Positions 1 to 11,929 of a stretch of DNA of 64,000 bases are shown piece by piece. This DNA is from Acidobacteriota bacterium (lineage in GTDB: Bacteria; Acidobacteriota; Thermoanaerobaculia; Multivoradales; Multivoraceae), in the NCBI GenBank assembly GCA_028877275.1, contig JAPPFP010000026.1:62001-126000 (forward strand), written 5' to 3'. Position numbers and translations under genes: made by a program. How positions within the stretch are numbered: the first letter of the stretch is position 1; each line of letters begins with the position of its first letter. The notes under the pieces are model-generated. The model was not told the origin of the DNA. It did no database searches and saw only the letters and a program-made list of their open reading frames with translations.

Positions 1-1544
1 GACTCGGCCAGAAGCTCGGCGTTGCCCGCCCGGCTCCAGGTCAGGCCGGCGACGCGCTGCTCGGACGGCGGCGGGAACCAGAGGCTCACCGCGACCAGCA
101 CGGCCGCGCAGATCAGGAACAGGAAGATCGCGACGTGCATGAAGTTGATGTCGGCGAAGGTGTAGAGGAAGCCGCTCAGGCTGTCCTTGTTGAGCTCCGC
201 CACCAGACGGCCCATTCCCAGGACGAAGCCGACGGCCAGTGACGCGATCGCGCCCTGGGCGTTGAGGCGCTTCCAGAACAGGCCGAGCAGGAAGACCGCG
301 GTGATGGGCGGCGAGATGTAGCCCTGGACGCTCTGGAGGTACTGGTAGAGCGTGCCCGAGATGTTCTGCATCAGCGGGATCCAGAGAAGGCCCAGGCCGA
401 CCAGGCCCACGGTGGCCGTCTGCCCGACAAGGACCAGGCGCCGCTCCGAGACGCCGGGGTGGAGCTTCTTGTAGATGTCGATCGTGATCAGCGTGGAGCA
501 GGAGTTGAAGACGGAGGAGAGGCTGCTCATCAGGGCCGCCAGCAGGCCCGCGACGACCAGTCCCCGGAAGCCGGCCGGCAGCAGCGCCACGACCAGGGCG
601 GGAAGCGCCTGGTCGGAGGAGGCGAGTTCGAGCTTCCCGGACTGCGACAGGCAGTAGGCGATCACGCCGGGCACCACGAACAGGAACAGCGGCAACTGCT
701 TGAGGAAGCCGGCGAAGATCGTGCCGCGCCGGGCGTCGTCGATGCCGCGCGCCGAGAGCGCCCGCTGAACGATGAACTGGTCGGTGCACCAGTACCACAC
801 GGCGATGATCGGCGCGCCGAAGGCGATGCCGGTCCACGGGAAGTCCGGGTCGGACATCGGCTTCCACATGTCGAAGAAGCCGTCGCCGGCGGTCTCGACC
901 ATGACCCGCCAGCCGCCGAGTTCGGCGAGTCCGAGGATCGTCACTGTGGAGGCGCCGACGATCAGGACGATGGCCTGCAGCAGGTCGGTGTAGACGACGG
1001 CGCGGAGACCGCCGAGCACGGTGTAGACCCCCGTGATGACGACGACCACCAGGGCGCCGGTCCAGAAGTTGATCCCCATCAGGGTCTCGAAGACGACGCC
1101 GCCGGCGTAGATCGTCACCGAGATCTTGGTCAGGACGTAGCCGATGACCGAGATCACCGAGAGGTACCAGCGGGCCGCGGGCGAGTAGCGCCGCTCCAGG
1201 AACTCCGGCATCGTGAAGATGCCGCTCTTGACGTAGAACGGAACGAAGAGCCAGCCGAGAATGAGCAGGATGAGTGAGGCCTGGAGCTCGAACTGGCCGA
1301 GGACGAGGCCGCTCTCGGCGCCGGTGCCGGCCAGGCCGACGAGGTGCTCGGAGCCGATGTTCGAGGCGAACAGCGACGCGCCGACGACGAACCAGCCGAC
1401 GTTGCGGCCGGCGAGGAAGTAGCTGGACGAAGTCCGTTCGCCGTGCCGGACGCGCCTGATCGCCCAGAGGGCGATGGCGAAGACGCCGGCGAAGTAGAGG
1501 GCGACGACGGTCCAGTCGAGGGTGGTGATCTTCGCCGTCAGCAT
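1..1544 (-). CDS. Sodium:solute symporter family transporter (SSS/SGLT-like), C-terminus cut by window edge
   Basis: Cation-coupled importer of the sodium:solute symporter family, probably for a sugar. About 514 codons are visible from ATG at 1544, preceded by a GAGGAG ribosome site; the C-terminus lies outside the window. Many hydrophobic segments are visible, and typical family stretches occur: an FLAGRN motif near residue 35, ASNIGSEH near 50, YTVLGGLRAVVYTD near 170 and YWCTDQFIVQRAL near 240. It is the third gene of a minus-strand set behind a TonB-dependent receptor and a GH3 glycosidase. In that setting it would carry the glycosidase product across the inner membrane. The substrate is inferred only from context; family membership is secure. 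Confidence 0.88.
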   Translation of the reverse strand, partial: MLTAKITTLDWTVVALYFAGVFAIALWAIRRVRHGERTSSSYFLAGRNVGWFVVGASLFASNIGSEHLVGLAGTGAESGLVLGQFELQASLILLILGWLFVPFYVKSGIFTMPEFLERRYSPAARWYLSVISVIGYVLTKISVTIYAGGVVFETLMGINFWTGALVVVVITGVYTVLGGLRAVVYTDLLQAIVLIVGASTVTILGLAELGGWRVMVETAGDGFFDMWKPMSDPDFPWTGIAFGAPIIAVWYWCTDQFIVQRALSARGIDDARRGTIFAGFLKQLPLFLFVVPGVIAYCLSQSGKLELASSDQALPALVVALLPAGFRGLVVAGLLAALMSSLSSVFNSCSTLITIDIYKKLHPGVSERRLVLVGQTATVGLVGLGLLWIPLMQNISGTLYQYLQSVQGYISPPITAVFLLGLFWKRLNAQGAIASLAVGFVLGMGRLVAELNKDSLSGFLYTFADINFMHVAIFLFLICAAVLVAVSLWFPPPSEQRVAGLTWSRAGNAELLAE

Positions 1545-1563
1545 GGCCCGTTCTCCTCACTCG

Positions 1564-1602
1564 GCAAGCCAGCCTCCTCGCTCAGCAAGCCAGCCTCCTC
1601 GC

Positions 1603-1605
<3 letters not shown>
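1564..1605. repeat. 21-bp tandem repeat (two full copies) between GH3 and symporter genes
   Basis: Two exact tandem copies of a 21-bp unit occupy 1564-1584 and 1585-1605, with a partial degenerate third unit towards 1550. Read on the minus strand each unit starts with TGA and contains GAGGAGG; the first TGA is the stop codon of the GH3 gene. The array therefore repeats a Shine-Dalgarno-like sequence just upstream of the symporter start. Length is compatible with slippage variation. Confidence 0.8.
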
Positions 1606-4149
<2,544 letters not shown>

Positions 4150-4189
4150 GACGTGGAGTCGTCCGTTTTCCGGCGTCCCGGGGTGTGCC

Positions 4190-7100
4190 CTAGAACAACA
4201 GCTTGAAGCCGAGCTGAATCTGCCTCGGGTCGCGGGCCGCCTGGGCCTGACCGAAGTTGTTCGGCAGGGTGTAGCCGGTGATCGTCCGACGCTCCGTGGC
4301 GACGTCGCTGTCGTAGGTGACGCTGCTCGGGTTCATCACCGAGTTGATACCCACGAAGTTGTCGCGGTTCGTCACGTTGAACACCTCGAACCGGAACTGG
4401 CCGGTCACGCGGTCGGTGATGCGGATGTTCTTGGTCAGCGAGAAGTCGACCTGGAAGAAGTCCGCTCCCTCGCACACGCCGGGCCGCGTGTTGCTGAGCG
4501 TGCCGAGCTGCCAGCCGACCAGCGTGAAGGCGTCGGGATTGATGACCTGCAGGCCGCTGCCGCCGCACGCGACGCCCGTGAGGAGAGGCCGCATGTTCTC
4601 GGTGTAACCGGTGCCGCCGGCGCCGTTGACTCCGGTCAGGTTTCCGGTTCTCACCGTCAGGGCCTGACCCGAGGAGTACTGGACGATGCCGCCGAACTGC
4701 CAGGCTCCGAACAGCCCGCGGACGAAGCCGCTCTGGTTCTCGAGCGTGGGCAGGTTGTGGAGCACGTTGGCGTTGAACACGTGATCCCGATGCAGGCCTG
4801 CGTAGCCGAAGTCGAGATCGGGGTTCTCGCGATCCGTGATCTGACCGGCGAACGAGCCGGCCCCCGCGTCGTTCAGCGGGTCGTTGGCCTTGAAGCTCGA
4901 GAGCGTGTACGAGGCCTGGAACTGCGAGCCGTTGCCGTAGCGCTGCACGTACTGCATCTGGAGACCGTCGTACTCGGAGATGCCGTTCGACTCCCAGAAC
5001 AGGATGTTGCCGTCGCCGAAGACCGAGAACGGTCGCAGGGCGCCTCGCACCCCGGCGCCGCCGTCGCCCTCGGGGGCGGTCACGTACTCGAGCCGGTCGG
5101 GGATGCCGTTGCCGTTGTTGTCGCCGGAGGCCACCTGGTTGATGTCCGAGCGCCTCGTGATGTGGCGCCCGCGGGTGCCGACGTAGGCGATCTCGATCGT
5201 GCTGCTCCGGCCGAGCCGCTGCTCCCAGGCCACGTTGAACTGCAGGTTGTACGGCGTCTGGAAGTTCGGGTCGATGCCCGTCTGCGGCCTTCCGAGGCCG
5301 CAGTCGAGGCACGGCTGCGGCGCTTCGTCCAGCTTGCGGATGCCGTTCAGACTGGAGCGGAAGGGCGGGTTGCCGGCGAACTCGAGCTGGATGTTCACGC
5401 GGTCACGCTGGAAGAACTGGCCGAAGCCGGCGCGGACCACACTCCGACCGTTGCCGAAGATGTCGTAGGCCAGACCGAGGCGCGGCGCGAAGTTGTCCGT
5501 GTCGCTGTCCACCAGCCCGCGGCCCGGACCGGTGGAGCCGCCCATCAGGCCCGCGTCGCCGCAGGGGTCCGTTCCCGGTACCTGGAGCAGACCGTTGCAC
5601 GGGTCGCCGCCCAGGGCGGGATCGAACGTTCTCGGATCGAATGCCGTGAGCAGGTCGTCGCTGGCGTAGGGCCACTTGTAGTTCGAGTAGCGGACCCCGT
5701 AGTCGAGGTTGAGGCGGGGGTTCACCTGCCAGGAGTCGGCGACGTAGAACTCGACGTCCTCCCAGTTCAGCTCCGGCGTCGGCTGGTGCGAGTTCTCCGC
5801 GTAGCCGAAGGTCATGTCCTGGAGCAGGAAGTCGGCCAGGACGTTGCCGGTGTTGGCGCCCCAGCCGTTGTGGCCGGTGCTCGGGCCCCAGAACTGCGGC
5901 GTCTCGGAAGCCGAGCTGCCGCCGATGTACTCCTTCTTCTTATTCTCGCTGTAGAGGGCGCCCACCTTGAGCCAGTGCTTGCCGAAGACCTGCGAGTAGT
6001 CGTCCTTGAGCACCATCAGGTCCTGCTTGTTCTCCCAGGGGGCGATGTTCCACAGCGCTCCGTAGCCGGCCGCGCCCCAGAACACCGGGTGGCTACGGTC
6101 CGCGCCGCCCGTCTTGCCGTCGAAGATCGCGGGAATTGCCGCGTTGATCTGGCTGTTGAGCCCCGGGTTGGTGCCGCCCCGGTTGAGGCTGATCTCGTTG
6201 CCCGAGTAGGAGAACGTGACCGTGTTGACGCTGTTGTCGCCGATTGTCTGGCTGAGCTGGGCCACCAGGGAGTGGCCGGGCTGGTCCCAGTTCGTGTCGA
6301 CGGCGGGGTAGGGGTCGTCGCCCCACAGGCCGTTCGCTTCGCCGGCGTTCGGAGCGCCGTTCACCCAGTTGTCCCGGGTGTAGCGCAGCATCAGCCGGCT
6401 GCGGTCCGTGGCGTCGTAGTCGAGCCTGAGGTTCGCCTGGTCCCAGTCGATCGGCGTGACGACGGCCTCGACCCAGTTGTTGCAACTGCCGGCAACCGGG
6501 GTCACGTTGGGCAGGGGGTAGAGGTTCAGCATGCCCTGGCCGCCGGCGTTGATCCGGTCCGAGGGAATCATGTTGCCGGGGAAGGGCTGGCCGGTCGTCG
6601 GATCGGTCGGGATCGCCGGTGTGCACCCCGGGATCGACGGACCGCTGAAGTCACCCGCGCGCTCGGCCGCGGTGGGGACGAAGCCCGTGCGGGCGATGCC
6701 GCGCTCTTCCTGGTTCCACTCGCCGGAGAGGAAGAAGTGCAGCTTGTCCTGCCGGATCGGGCCGCCGAGGGTGAAGCCGTAGTCCTGGCGGTCGAGAGGC
6801 TCGGTGTCCAGGCCGGCCTGCTCCAGGAAGTAGTTCGTCTCGTTCCAGGAGTCGTCGCGCATGAACGTGTAGGCGCTGCCGCGGAACTCGTTCGTGCCGC
6901 CGCGCGTCACGATGTTGATCTGGCCGCCGGCGGCGCCGCCGAACTCGGGGCTGTAGCTGTTCCGGTGGATCTTGAACTCCTCGATCGCGTCGACCGAGGG
7001 GTAGATGAGGATCGTGCGGTTGGAGCCGACGTCGTTGTTGTTCGCGCCGTCGACCGTCCACAGGTTGCCGGTGGTGCCGCTGCCGCTGATCGACAGGTCG

Positions 7101-7630
7101 ACGCCGGCCAGCAGGCCCTTGTTCTTCGTGTCGAAGCCCTCGGGGGAGCTCACGCCGGGCTGCAGGAGCGTCAACTGGACGAAGTTGCGTCCGTTGAGCG
7201 GCAGCTCGCGGATCTGCTCGCCGGTCATCAGGCCGGCGACTTCGCCGCTCATCGTTTCGACCGGGATGGCCTCGGCTTCGACCGTGATCGTCTCCGAGAC
7301 GTCGCCGAGTTCGAGTTGCGCGTTCACTTCGCGGACGTCGGCGACGTTCAGGCCGATGTCGCTGATCACGGACGACTTGAAGCCGTCGAGCGTGATCGTG
7401 ATCTCGTACGCGCCGACCGGAAGGTCGCCGAAGGTGTAGATGCCGGAAGGGTTGGTGAACGTCGTCCGGTTGAGACCGGTTTCGGTCCCCTCCAGGTTCA
7501 CGGTGACGCCGGGCAGGGCGCTTCCGTTCGGGTCGGTGACGGTGCCTCGGATGCTGGCCGTGAACCGCTGCGCCACGAGGGGCGCCGCCAGCAGCGAGAG
7601 AATGAGGATGAGGGCGAGTCTTCGTGCCAT
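4190..7630 (-). CDS. Oar-like TonB-dependent receptor with N-terminal carboxypeptidase-regulatory-like domain
   Basis: Outer-membrane receptor of 1146 residues. It has a signal peptide (first ~20 residues, ending LVAQ), a carboxypeptidase-regulatory-like beta-sandwich (about 25-110, IRGTVTDPNGSALPGVTV), a plug domain (about 115-220, with LPLNGRNFVQL) and a long beta-barrel ending in phenylalanine (GFKLLF), as expected for BAM insertion. The start ATG 7630 has a strong AAGGAGG site 9 bases upstream. It is the first gene of the minus-strand glycoside set and faces the LacI regulator, with two LacI-like operators in the gap, so it is likely repressed until its sugar is present. Receptors of this Oar type are strongly expanded in Acidobacteriota. 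The ligand is unknown. Confidence 0.92.
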   Translation of the reverse strand: MARRLALILILSLLAAPLVAQRFTASIRGTVTDPNGSALPGVTVNLEGTETGLNRTTFTNPSGIYTFGDLPVGAYEITITLDGFKSSVISDIGLNVADVREVNAQLELGDVSETITVEAEAIPVETMSGEVAGLMTGEQIRELPLNGRNFVQLTLLQPGVSSPEGFDTKNKGLLAGVDLSISGSGTTGNLWTVDGANNNDVGSNRTILIYPSVDAIEEFKIHRNSYSPEFGGAAGGQINIVTRGGTNEFRGSAYTFMRDDSWNETNYFLEQAGLDTEPLDRQDYGFTLGGPIRQDKLHFFLSGEWNQEERGIARTGFVPTAAERAGDFSGPSIPGCTPAIPTDPTTGQPFPGNMIPSDRINAGGQGMLNLYPLPNVTPVAGSCNNWVEAVVTPIDWDQANLRLDYDATDRSRLMLRYTRDNWVNGAPNAGEANGLWGDDPYPAVDTNWDQPGHSLVAQLSQTIGDNSVNTVTFSYSGNEISLNRGGTNPGLNSQINAAIPAIFDGKTGGADRSHPVFWGAAGYGALWNIAPWENKQDLMVLKDDYSQVFGKHWLKVGALYSENKKKEYIGGSSASETPQFWGPSTGHNGWGANTGNVLADFLLQDMTFGYAENSHQPTPELNWEDVEFYVADSWQVNPRLNLDYGVRYSNYKWPYASDDLLTAFDPRTFDPALGGDPCNGLLQVPGTDPCGDAGLMGGSTGPGRGLVDSDTDNFAPRLGLAYDIFGNGRSVVRAGFGQFFQRDRVNIQLEFAGNPPFRSSLNGIRKLDEAPQPCLDCGLGRPQTGIDPNFQTPYNLQFNVAWEQRLGRSSTIEIAYVGTRGRHITRRSDINQVASGDNNGNGIPDRLEYVTAPEGDGGAGVRGALRPFSVFGDGNILFWESNGISEYDGLQMQYVQRYGNGSQFQASYTLSSFKANDPLNDAGAGSFAGQITDRENPDLDFGYAGLHRDHVFNANVLHNLPTLENQSGFVRGLFGAWQFGGIVQYSSGQALTVRTGNLTGVNGAGGTGYTENMRPLLTGVACGGSGLQVINPDAFTLVGWQLGTLSNTRPGVCEGADFFQVDFSLTKNIRITDRVTGQFRFEVFNVTNRDNFVGINSVMNPSSVTYDSDVATERRTITGYTLPNNFGQAQAARDPRQIQLGFKLLF

Positions 7631-7651
7631 GGCTTCGTGCCTCCTTGACGG

Positions 7652-7666
7652 GTAAACCGATTTAGC
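7652..7666. promoter_or_regulatory. LacI-family operator-like site (receptor-proximal)
   Basis: GTAAACCGATTTAGC is a near-palindrome fitting the LacI/PurR-type pattern TAAANCGNTTTA, with a central CG. It lies 22 bp upstream of the TonB receptor start, so a bound repressor could block the receptor operon. A matching site lies 68 bp away, centre to centre. Confidence 0.6.
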
Positions 7667-7718
7667 CGCTAGCCGTACAAAACGCCCGGCATCCTGCCGC
7701 TGCAGACGGAAGGGTCGG

Positions 7719-7734
7719 GCTAAATCGTTTTAGC
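7719..7734. promoter_or_regulatory. LacI-family operator-like site (regulator-proximal)
   Basis: GCTAAATCGTTTTAGC is an imperfect 16-bp palindrome with the same TAAANCGNTTTA core as the first site, followed directly by the perfect palindrome TAGCATGCTA (7731-7740). Two same-type operators in the divergent gap suggest cooperative or looped repression by the adjacent LacI protein of both itself and the receptor operon. Confidence 0.62.
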
Positions 7735-7795
7735 ATGCTAATCTGGACTGTACACGCCGCGTAGGATTTGTCAAGAAGTCGGCAAAGAAGCCCCA

Positions 7796-8884
7796 GTGAG
7801 TAGCGACAGACCTGAAGAAGCCAGCGGCCACGAGCCGAAGCCCGGGCGGCGGGTCCGTCTCAAGGACGTGGCGGCGCATCTCGGCCTGTCGCCCACGACG
7901 GTTTCGCTGGTCATGAACCGCTCGCCGGCCGCCAGGGGGATCCCCCCGGAGACCCAGGACCGGGTCCGCGCCGCGGCGGAAGAACTCGGCTACCGCCCCA
8001 ACTTCATCGCCCGGTCGCTCCGGCGTCAGCGGACGTTCGCGGTGGGCGTGCTCCTGCCGGAGATCAGCGAGGGCTACGCGGCGGGCGTCCTCGGCGGCAT
8101 CGAGGACCAGCTCCTGCAGGAGGGCTACTTCTACCTGGTCGCCGGCCACCACTCGAAGCAGGATCTCCTGGACGACTACCTGCAGCTCCTCACGGAACGC
8201 TCGGTCGAGGGACTGATCCTGGTCAACACCCCGATGGATCAGCCCCTGTCGCTGCCGGCGGTGGTGGTGGCCGGGCACCGGGAGCTGCCGGGCGTGACGA
8301 ACGTCGTCCTCGACCACGAAGTCGCCGCGCGACTGGCGCTGACCCACCTGGTTGAACGCGGCCACCGCCGGATCGCCTTCTTCAAGGGGCACCCGCACTC
8401 GGCCGACACCGAGTCACGCTGGCAGGCGATCGTTGCGGCGTCCGCGGAACTCGGCCTCGAGATCGACCCGCGGCTGACGCTCCAGCTCTCCGGAGGGCCG
8501 GCTGGCGAGCAGTTCTCGCCCGAGGAGGGCTACCGCGAGGGGCACGTGTTCGGGCAGAAGCTGCTCGCGGTGGGCGTGCCCTTCACCGCGCTGTTCGCCT
8601 TCAACGACGTCTCGGCGATCGGTGCGATGCGGGCGATCGTCGAGAGCGGGTTGCGGATCCCGGACGATGTTTCGGTCGTCGGTTTCGACGACATTCTCAG
8701 CGCCGCCTTCCAGAACCCGAGTCTGACCACCGTGCGGCAGCCATTGCACGAGATGGGGCGGAGGGCCGCCGCCGAGCTGCTGCGCAAACTGGGTGCGCCC
8801 GGAGGAGACTCGCCGGCGACGGTCACGATCGAGCCGACCCTCGTGCTCCGTGATTCGACCGGTCCCGCGTCCGATCGTGCCTGA
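7796..8884 (+). CDS. LacI-family transcriptional regulator
   Basis: Sugar-responsive DNA-binding repressor, 362 residues from GTG 7796 (AAGAAG upstream). The N-terminal helix-turn-helix and hinge are clear at about residues 20-75: RLKDVAAHLGLSPTTVSLVMN, then GYRPNFIARSLRRQR. A periplasmic-binding-protein-like effector domain follows (VGVLLPEIS, GLILVNTP, FAFNDVSAIGAMRAI, VSVVGFDDI). It is divergent from the TonB receptor/GH3/symporter genes across a 165-bp gap with two LacI-type operator palindromes, and its stop overlaps the start of the MFS transporter. Local control of this carbohydrate locus is the natural reading. The inducer is not identifiable. Confidence 0.93.
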   Translation: MSSDRPEEASGHEPKPGRRVRLKDVAAHLGLSPTTVSLVMNRSPAARGIPPETQDRVRAAAEELGYRPNFIARSLRRQRTFAVGVLLPEISEGYAAGVLGGIEDQLLQEGYFYLVAGHHSKQDLLDDYLQLLTERSVEGLILVNTPMDQPLSLPAVVVAGHRELPGVTNVVLDHEVAARLALTHLVERGHRRIAFFKGHPHSADTESRWQAIVAASAELGLEIDPRLTLQLSGGPAGEQFSPEEGYREGHVFGQKLLAVGVPFTALFAFNDVSAIGAMRAIVESGLRIPDDVSVVGFDDILSAAFQNPSLTTVRQPLHEMGRRAAAELLRKLGAPGGDSPATVTIEPTLVLRDSTGPASDRA

Positions 8885-10076
8885 CTCGCCCCGGATTCCG
8901 CTCGACGCTGGCTCCACCAGGTCTGTGCGGTTGCCCCTCTACACGGGTTTCCTGCTCACCGGCGTGGTCACGGTGCTTCTCGGCCCGCTGCTCCCCGAAC
9001 TCTCCCGGGAGTGGAGCCTGCCGGTGGAGGATCTGGCGCCGCTCTTCGTCGCTCAGTTCCTCGCGAGCGCCGTCGGGTCCCTGCTCTCCAGCTACCGGCA
9101 GGGTCTCAGTCTGGCGATCGGCTACGTGCTGATCGCCGTCGGTCTGTCGTCCCTGGCGATCGCGAGCTGGCCGCTCGCCCTGGCGCCGGTGGCCGCCATC
9201 GGGCTGGGACTCGGCCTGGCGATCCCGGCGACCAATCTTCGGGTCGCGCACTCGCAGCCGACAAGGCGGGGGGCCGCGCTCTCGTCGCTCAACCTGGTAT
9301 GGGGCGCCGGCGCGGTCGCCTGCCCTCTCGCCTTCGCGGTTCGTCCGCGGGGAACCTCCAGCGACGCGGTGCTCTGGGCTCTCGCCGCGGCGGCTGGCCT
9401 GGTCCTCGTGTTGCTGCTCCGCGCGCCGGGTGGCGGGGAGAGGCGGGCCGATGCCGCTGAGCCGGCGGCTTCGTCCCAGCCAGCGGCAGGGGCAGGCCCG
9501 ACACTGGCGCTCGCCGTCGTCGCGGCGATCCTGTTCCTCTACGTCGGGATCGAGAACGCGGTCGGAGGATGGCTGGTCAGCCTGGCCGATCAGTTCCAGC
9601 CGGCGCGATCGGCGACGTCGCTCTGGATCGGATCGGGCTTCTGGGCGGCGCTCCTGGGCGGCCGCGTCGTGGCGCCCCTCCTGCTGCGGCGGATGTCCGA
9701 GCGCGTGCTCTACGGCATCGGGCTCGCCGTCGCGGGAGCGGGCCTTCTCGGGCTCCTGGCCAGTGGATCGCAGCCCGGCGTGGCCGTCTCGGCGGTCGCG
9801 GTGGGCGCGGGGCTGGCGCCCCTCTTTCCACTGACCGTTTCGTTTCTGGCGGAACTGACCGCCTCGACGCAGTCCCGTTCCACCGGCTGGGTCTTCGCCC
9901 TCGCGGGCACGGGAGGCGCCGTCCTGCCCTGGTTGACCGCCCGGTTGGCCGGTGGCGCCGAGCAGTTTGCCGCCGGGTTCATCGCGCCGATCGCGGGGCT
10001 GACTCTGCTCGCCCTTCTCTTCGGCTTTCTCAACCGCCTCGCGGCCCCGGCCGCACCGCATCGGGCCCGACCTTGA
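8877..10076 (+). CDS. Major facilitator superfamily transporter
   Basis: Inner-membrane secondary transporter of about 399 residues with roughly 12 hydrophobic segments, the usual MFS length. Start chosen as GTG 8877, overlapping the lacI stop by 8 bases; a shorter GTG start at 8925 begins just before the first membrane segment (LPLYTGFLLTG). The sequence is alanine/leucine/glycine-rich with a central cytoplasmic loop near residue 190, as in sugar MFS carriers. Translational overlap with the regulator indicates one transcript, so it probably moves the same sugar or a breakdown product. Substrate and direction cannot be read from sequence. Confidence 0.82.
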   Translation: MPDSPRIPLDAGSTRSVRLPLYTGFLLTGVVTVLLGPLLPELSREWSLPVEDLAPLFVAQFLASAVGSLLSSYRQGLSLAIGYVLIAVGLSSLAIASWPLALAPVAAIGLGLGLAIPATNLRVAHSQPTRRGAALSSLNLVWGAGAVACPLAFAVRPRGTSSDAVLWALAAAAGLVLVLLLRAPGGGERRADAAEPAASSQPAAGAGPTLALAVVAAILFLYVGIENAVGGWLVSLADQFQPARSATSLWIGSGFWAALLGGRVVAPLLLRRMSERVLYGIGLAVAGAGLLGLLASGSQPGVAVSAVAVGAGLAPLFPLTVSFLAELTASTQSRSTGWVFALAGTGGAVLPWLTARLAGGAEQFAAGFIAPIAGLTLLALLFGFLNRLAAPAAPHRARP

Positions 10077-10091
10077 AAGTAGACTGATTCG

Positions 10092-11843
10092 ATGACTTCC
10101 GGCGGTCCAGACCGTGCCCTCCTCCCGACGTGTCTGACGGCGGCGCTCGCCGCTCTCGCGCCCGCCGTTGCTCCTGGACAGTCGGAGGACGCCGATCGCC
10201 CCGCCTTCAGCGACGTCGTCGATGTCCAGCTCGTCAACGTCGAGGTCTGGGTCAGCGATAACCGGGGCCGTCCCGTCACCGGGCTGGGTCCGGAGGACTT
10301 CGAGGTGCGCGAGGACGGCGATCCGGTGACGGTCGACTTCTTCAGCGAAGTGACGGATGCCGTCTCCGCCCGACCCCTGGAAGAGGCCGGCGTGCCGGCG
10401 CCCGAGCCGGAGTCGACCGCGGGCGGGGCCGTGGCCGAACCCGCGCACCTCGTTCTCTACTTCGACGATCTCCATCTCGGCCCGGCCAGCCGCAAGCAGG
10501 CGATCGAGGACCTGCGGGCGTTCCTCGACGAGGAGAAGTTCCCGGCGGAGCGGGTCCTCATCTTCCGGCAGGACCGCGACCTGGTCACCGAGGCCTACTT
10601 CGGTTCCAGCCGCGAGGAGCTGGACATCGCGCTCGAACGCATCGGGGCCTCGCCGGGAATGGGCGGCCAGTCGCAGCAGGCGAAGCGGCTGGCCGTGCAG
10701 AGGCTGAACCAGCTCTGGCAGGACGCGAGGGTGCTCGCGTCATCGGGCAGCAGCCGGCGGACGACGGCGCCGGCGCCCTGCGAGTCGTTCGTGCGCCGCG
10801 CGCTGCCCGAGGTCGAGAACGCCGCCCGCATCGGCCGCGACCGGATCGGCGCCACGCTCGATCACCTGACGACGACCGTCCGCTTTCTGGCCGCGCTGCC
10901 GGGCCTCAAGACGCTGCTCTACATCAGCGACTCCCTGGAACGTTCTCCGGGCGCGGACCTGCGGGACTTCATCACCGGCGTGTGTCCCGCCGGCGACCGG
11001 TTTCGCTCGCTCACCCCCGTCGAGGAACTGTCCACCGGCTTTCACGAACTGACCCGTCACGCCAACGCGAACCGCGTGACGATCTACTCGCTCCAGACTA
11101 ACGGCCTCCGCTCGTCGTTCCTGAGCCTGGCGGAGCAGTCGTCGATCGACTTCCAGGGGGCGAACCCGTTCAACAGCTCGGTCCGCGAGGTGGAGCGGGG
11201 GGGAATGGCCGTGCTCGCCGACGAAACGGGCGGCCGCGCCATCTTCAACCGCAACCAGTTCGGCGGCGAACTCGAGCAGATCGCGAACGAGATGGCGAGC
11301 TACTACTCCCTCGCCTACCGGCCGCCCCACGGCGGCGACCGCGGCGAGCACCAGATCCGCGTTCGGGTCCGGGGCCGGAACCTGCAGGTCCGTCACCGCC
11401 GCGGCTATCGCGACAAGAGTTCCGATCAGCGGATGAGCGAGCAGCTCGACGGCGCGCTCTATCTCGGCCTGGTCGAGAATCGGCTCGGCGTGCGGCTGGG
11501 CGCGGGCCGCGTTCGGGCGGCCGGCGGCGGCAAGCGGCGACTGCCGCTCCACGTCATGGTGCCGGCCGCGCGGGTCGCCTTCCTCCCGTTCGAGGACAAG
11601 GAGATGGCGCAGATCAGGGTCGAGGTCGCCAGCCGGCACGCCCAGACCTCGAAGGTGGTCAGGGACGAGAAGACCTTCCTCGTCGAGGCGCCCCCGGATC
11701 GCGCCACGCGTCTTCTCGACCTGGTCTTCAACGTCGACATTCTCGATGGCCTCAACCTGGTCGCGGTCGGCGTACGGGACGACGCCACGCGCGAGACCGC
11801 GTTCGTCTCGACCACCCTGGCCGTGGGCGAGGCCGACCGCTGA
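10092..11843 (+). CDS. VWFA-related domain protein (acidobacterial type), exported
   Basis: Secreted or periplasmic protein of 583 residues with an N-terminal signal-like segment (residues ~10-30, ending VAPGQ). The next block, VDVQLVNVEVWVSDNRGRPV then GLGPEDFEVREDG, is the hallmark opening of the VWFA-related family widespread in Acidobacteriota. A von Willebrand A-like fold follows (LVLYFDDLHLG near 115; LKTLLYISDS near 275; MAVLADETGGRAIFN near 375), then a carboxy-terminal beta-rich region. Its role is unknown in the family. It sits at the head of a set with two TPR proteins and an FG-GAP/UnbV protein, suggesting a shared cell-surface assembly. Confidence 0.85.
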   Translation: MTSGGPDRALLPTCLTAALAALAPAVAPGQSEDADRPAFSDVVDVQLVNVEVWVSDNRGRPVTGLGPEDFEVREDGDPVTVDFFSEVTDAVSARPLEEAGVPAPEPESTAGGAVAEPAHLVLYFDDLHLGPASRKQAIEDLRAFLDEEKFPAERVLIFRQDRDLVTEAYFGSSREELDIALERIGASPGMGGQSQQAKRLAVQRLNQLWQDARVLASSGSSRRTTAPAPCESFVRRALPEVENAARIGRDRIGATLDHLTTTVRFLAALPGLKTLLYISDSLERSPGADLRDFITGVCPAGDRFRSLTPVEELSTGFHELTRHANANRVTIYSLQTNGLRSSFLSLAEQSSIDFQGANPFNSSVREVERGGMAVLADETGGRAIFNRNQFGGELEQIANEMASYYSLAYRPPHGGDRGEHQIRVRVRGRNLQVRHRRGYRDKSSDQRMSEQLDGALYLGLVENRLGVRLGAGRVRAAGGGKRRLPLHVMVPAARVAFLPFEDKEMAQIRVEVASRHAQTSKVVRDEKTFLVEAPPDRATRLLDLVFNVDILDGLNLVAVGVRDDATRETAFVSTTLAVGEADR

Positions 11844-11929
11844 TCCGCGCAAGCGCTTTCGGCCTGATCCTTGCCGCCGGGCTGCCGGCGGCCACGCAGT
11901 CGCAGGATGAGCCGCCGGCCGACGCCGCC

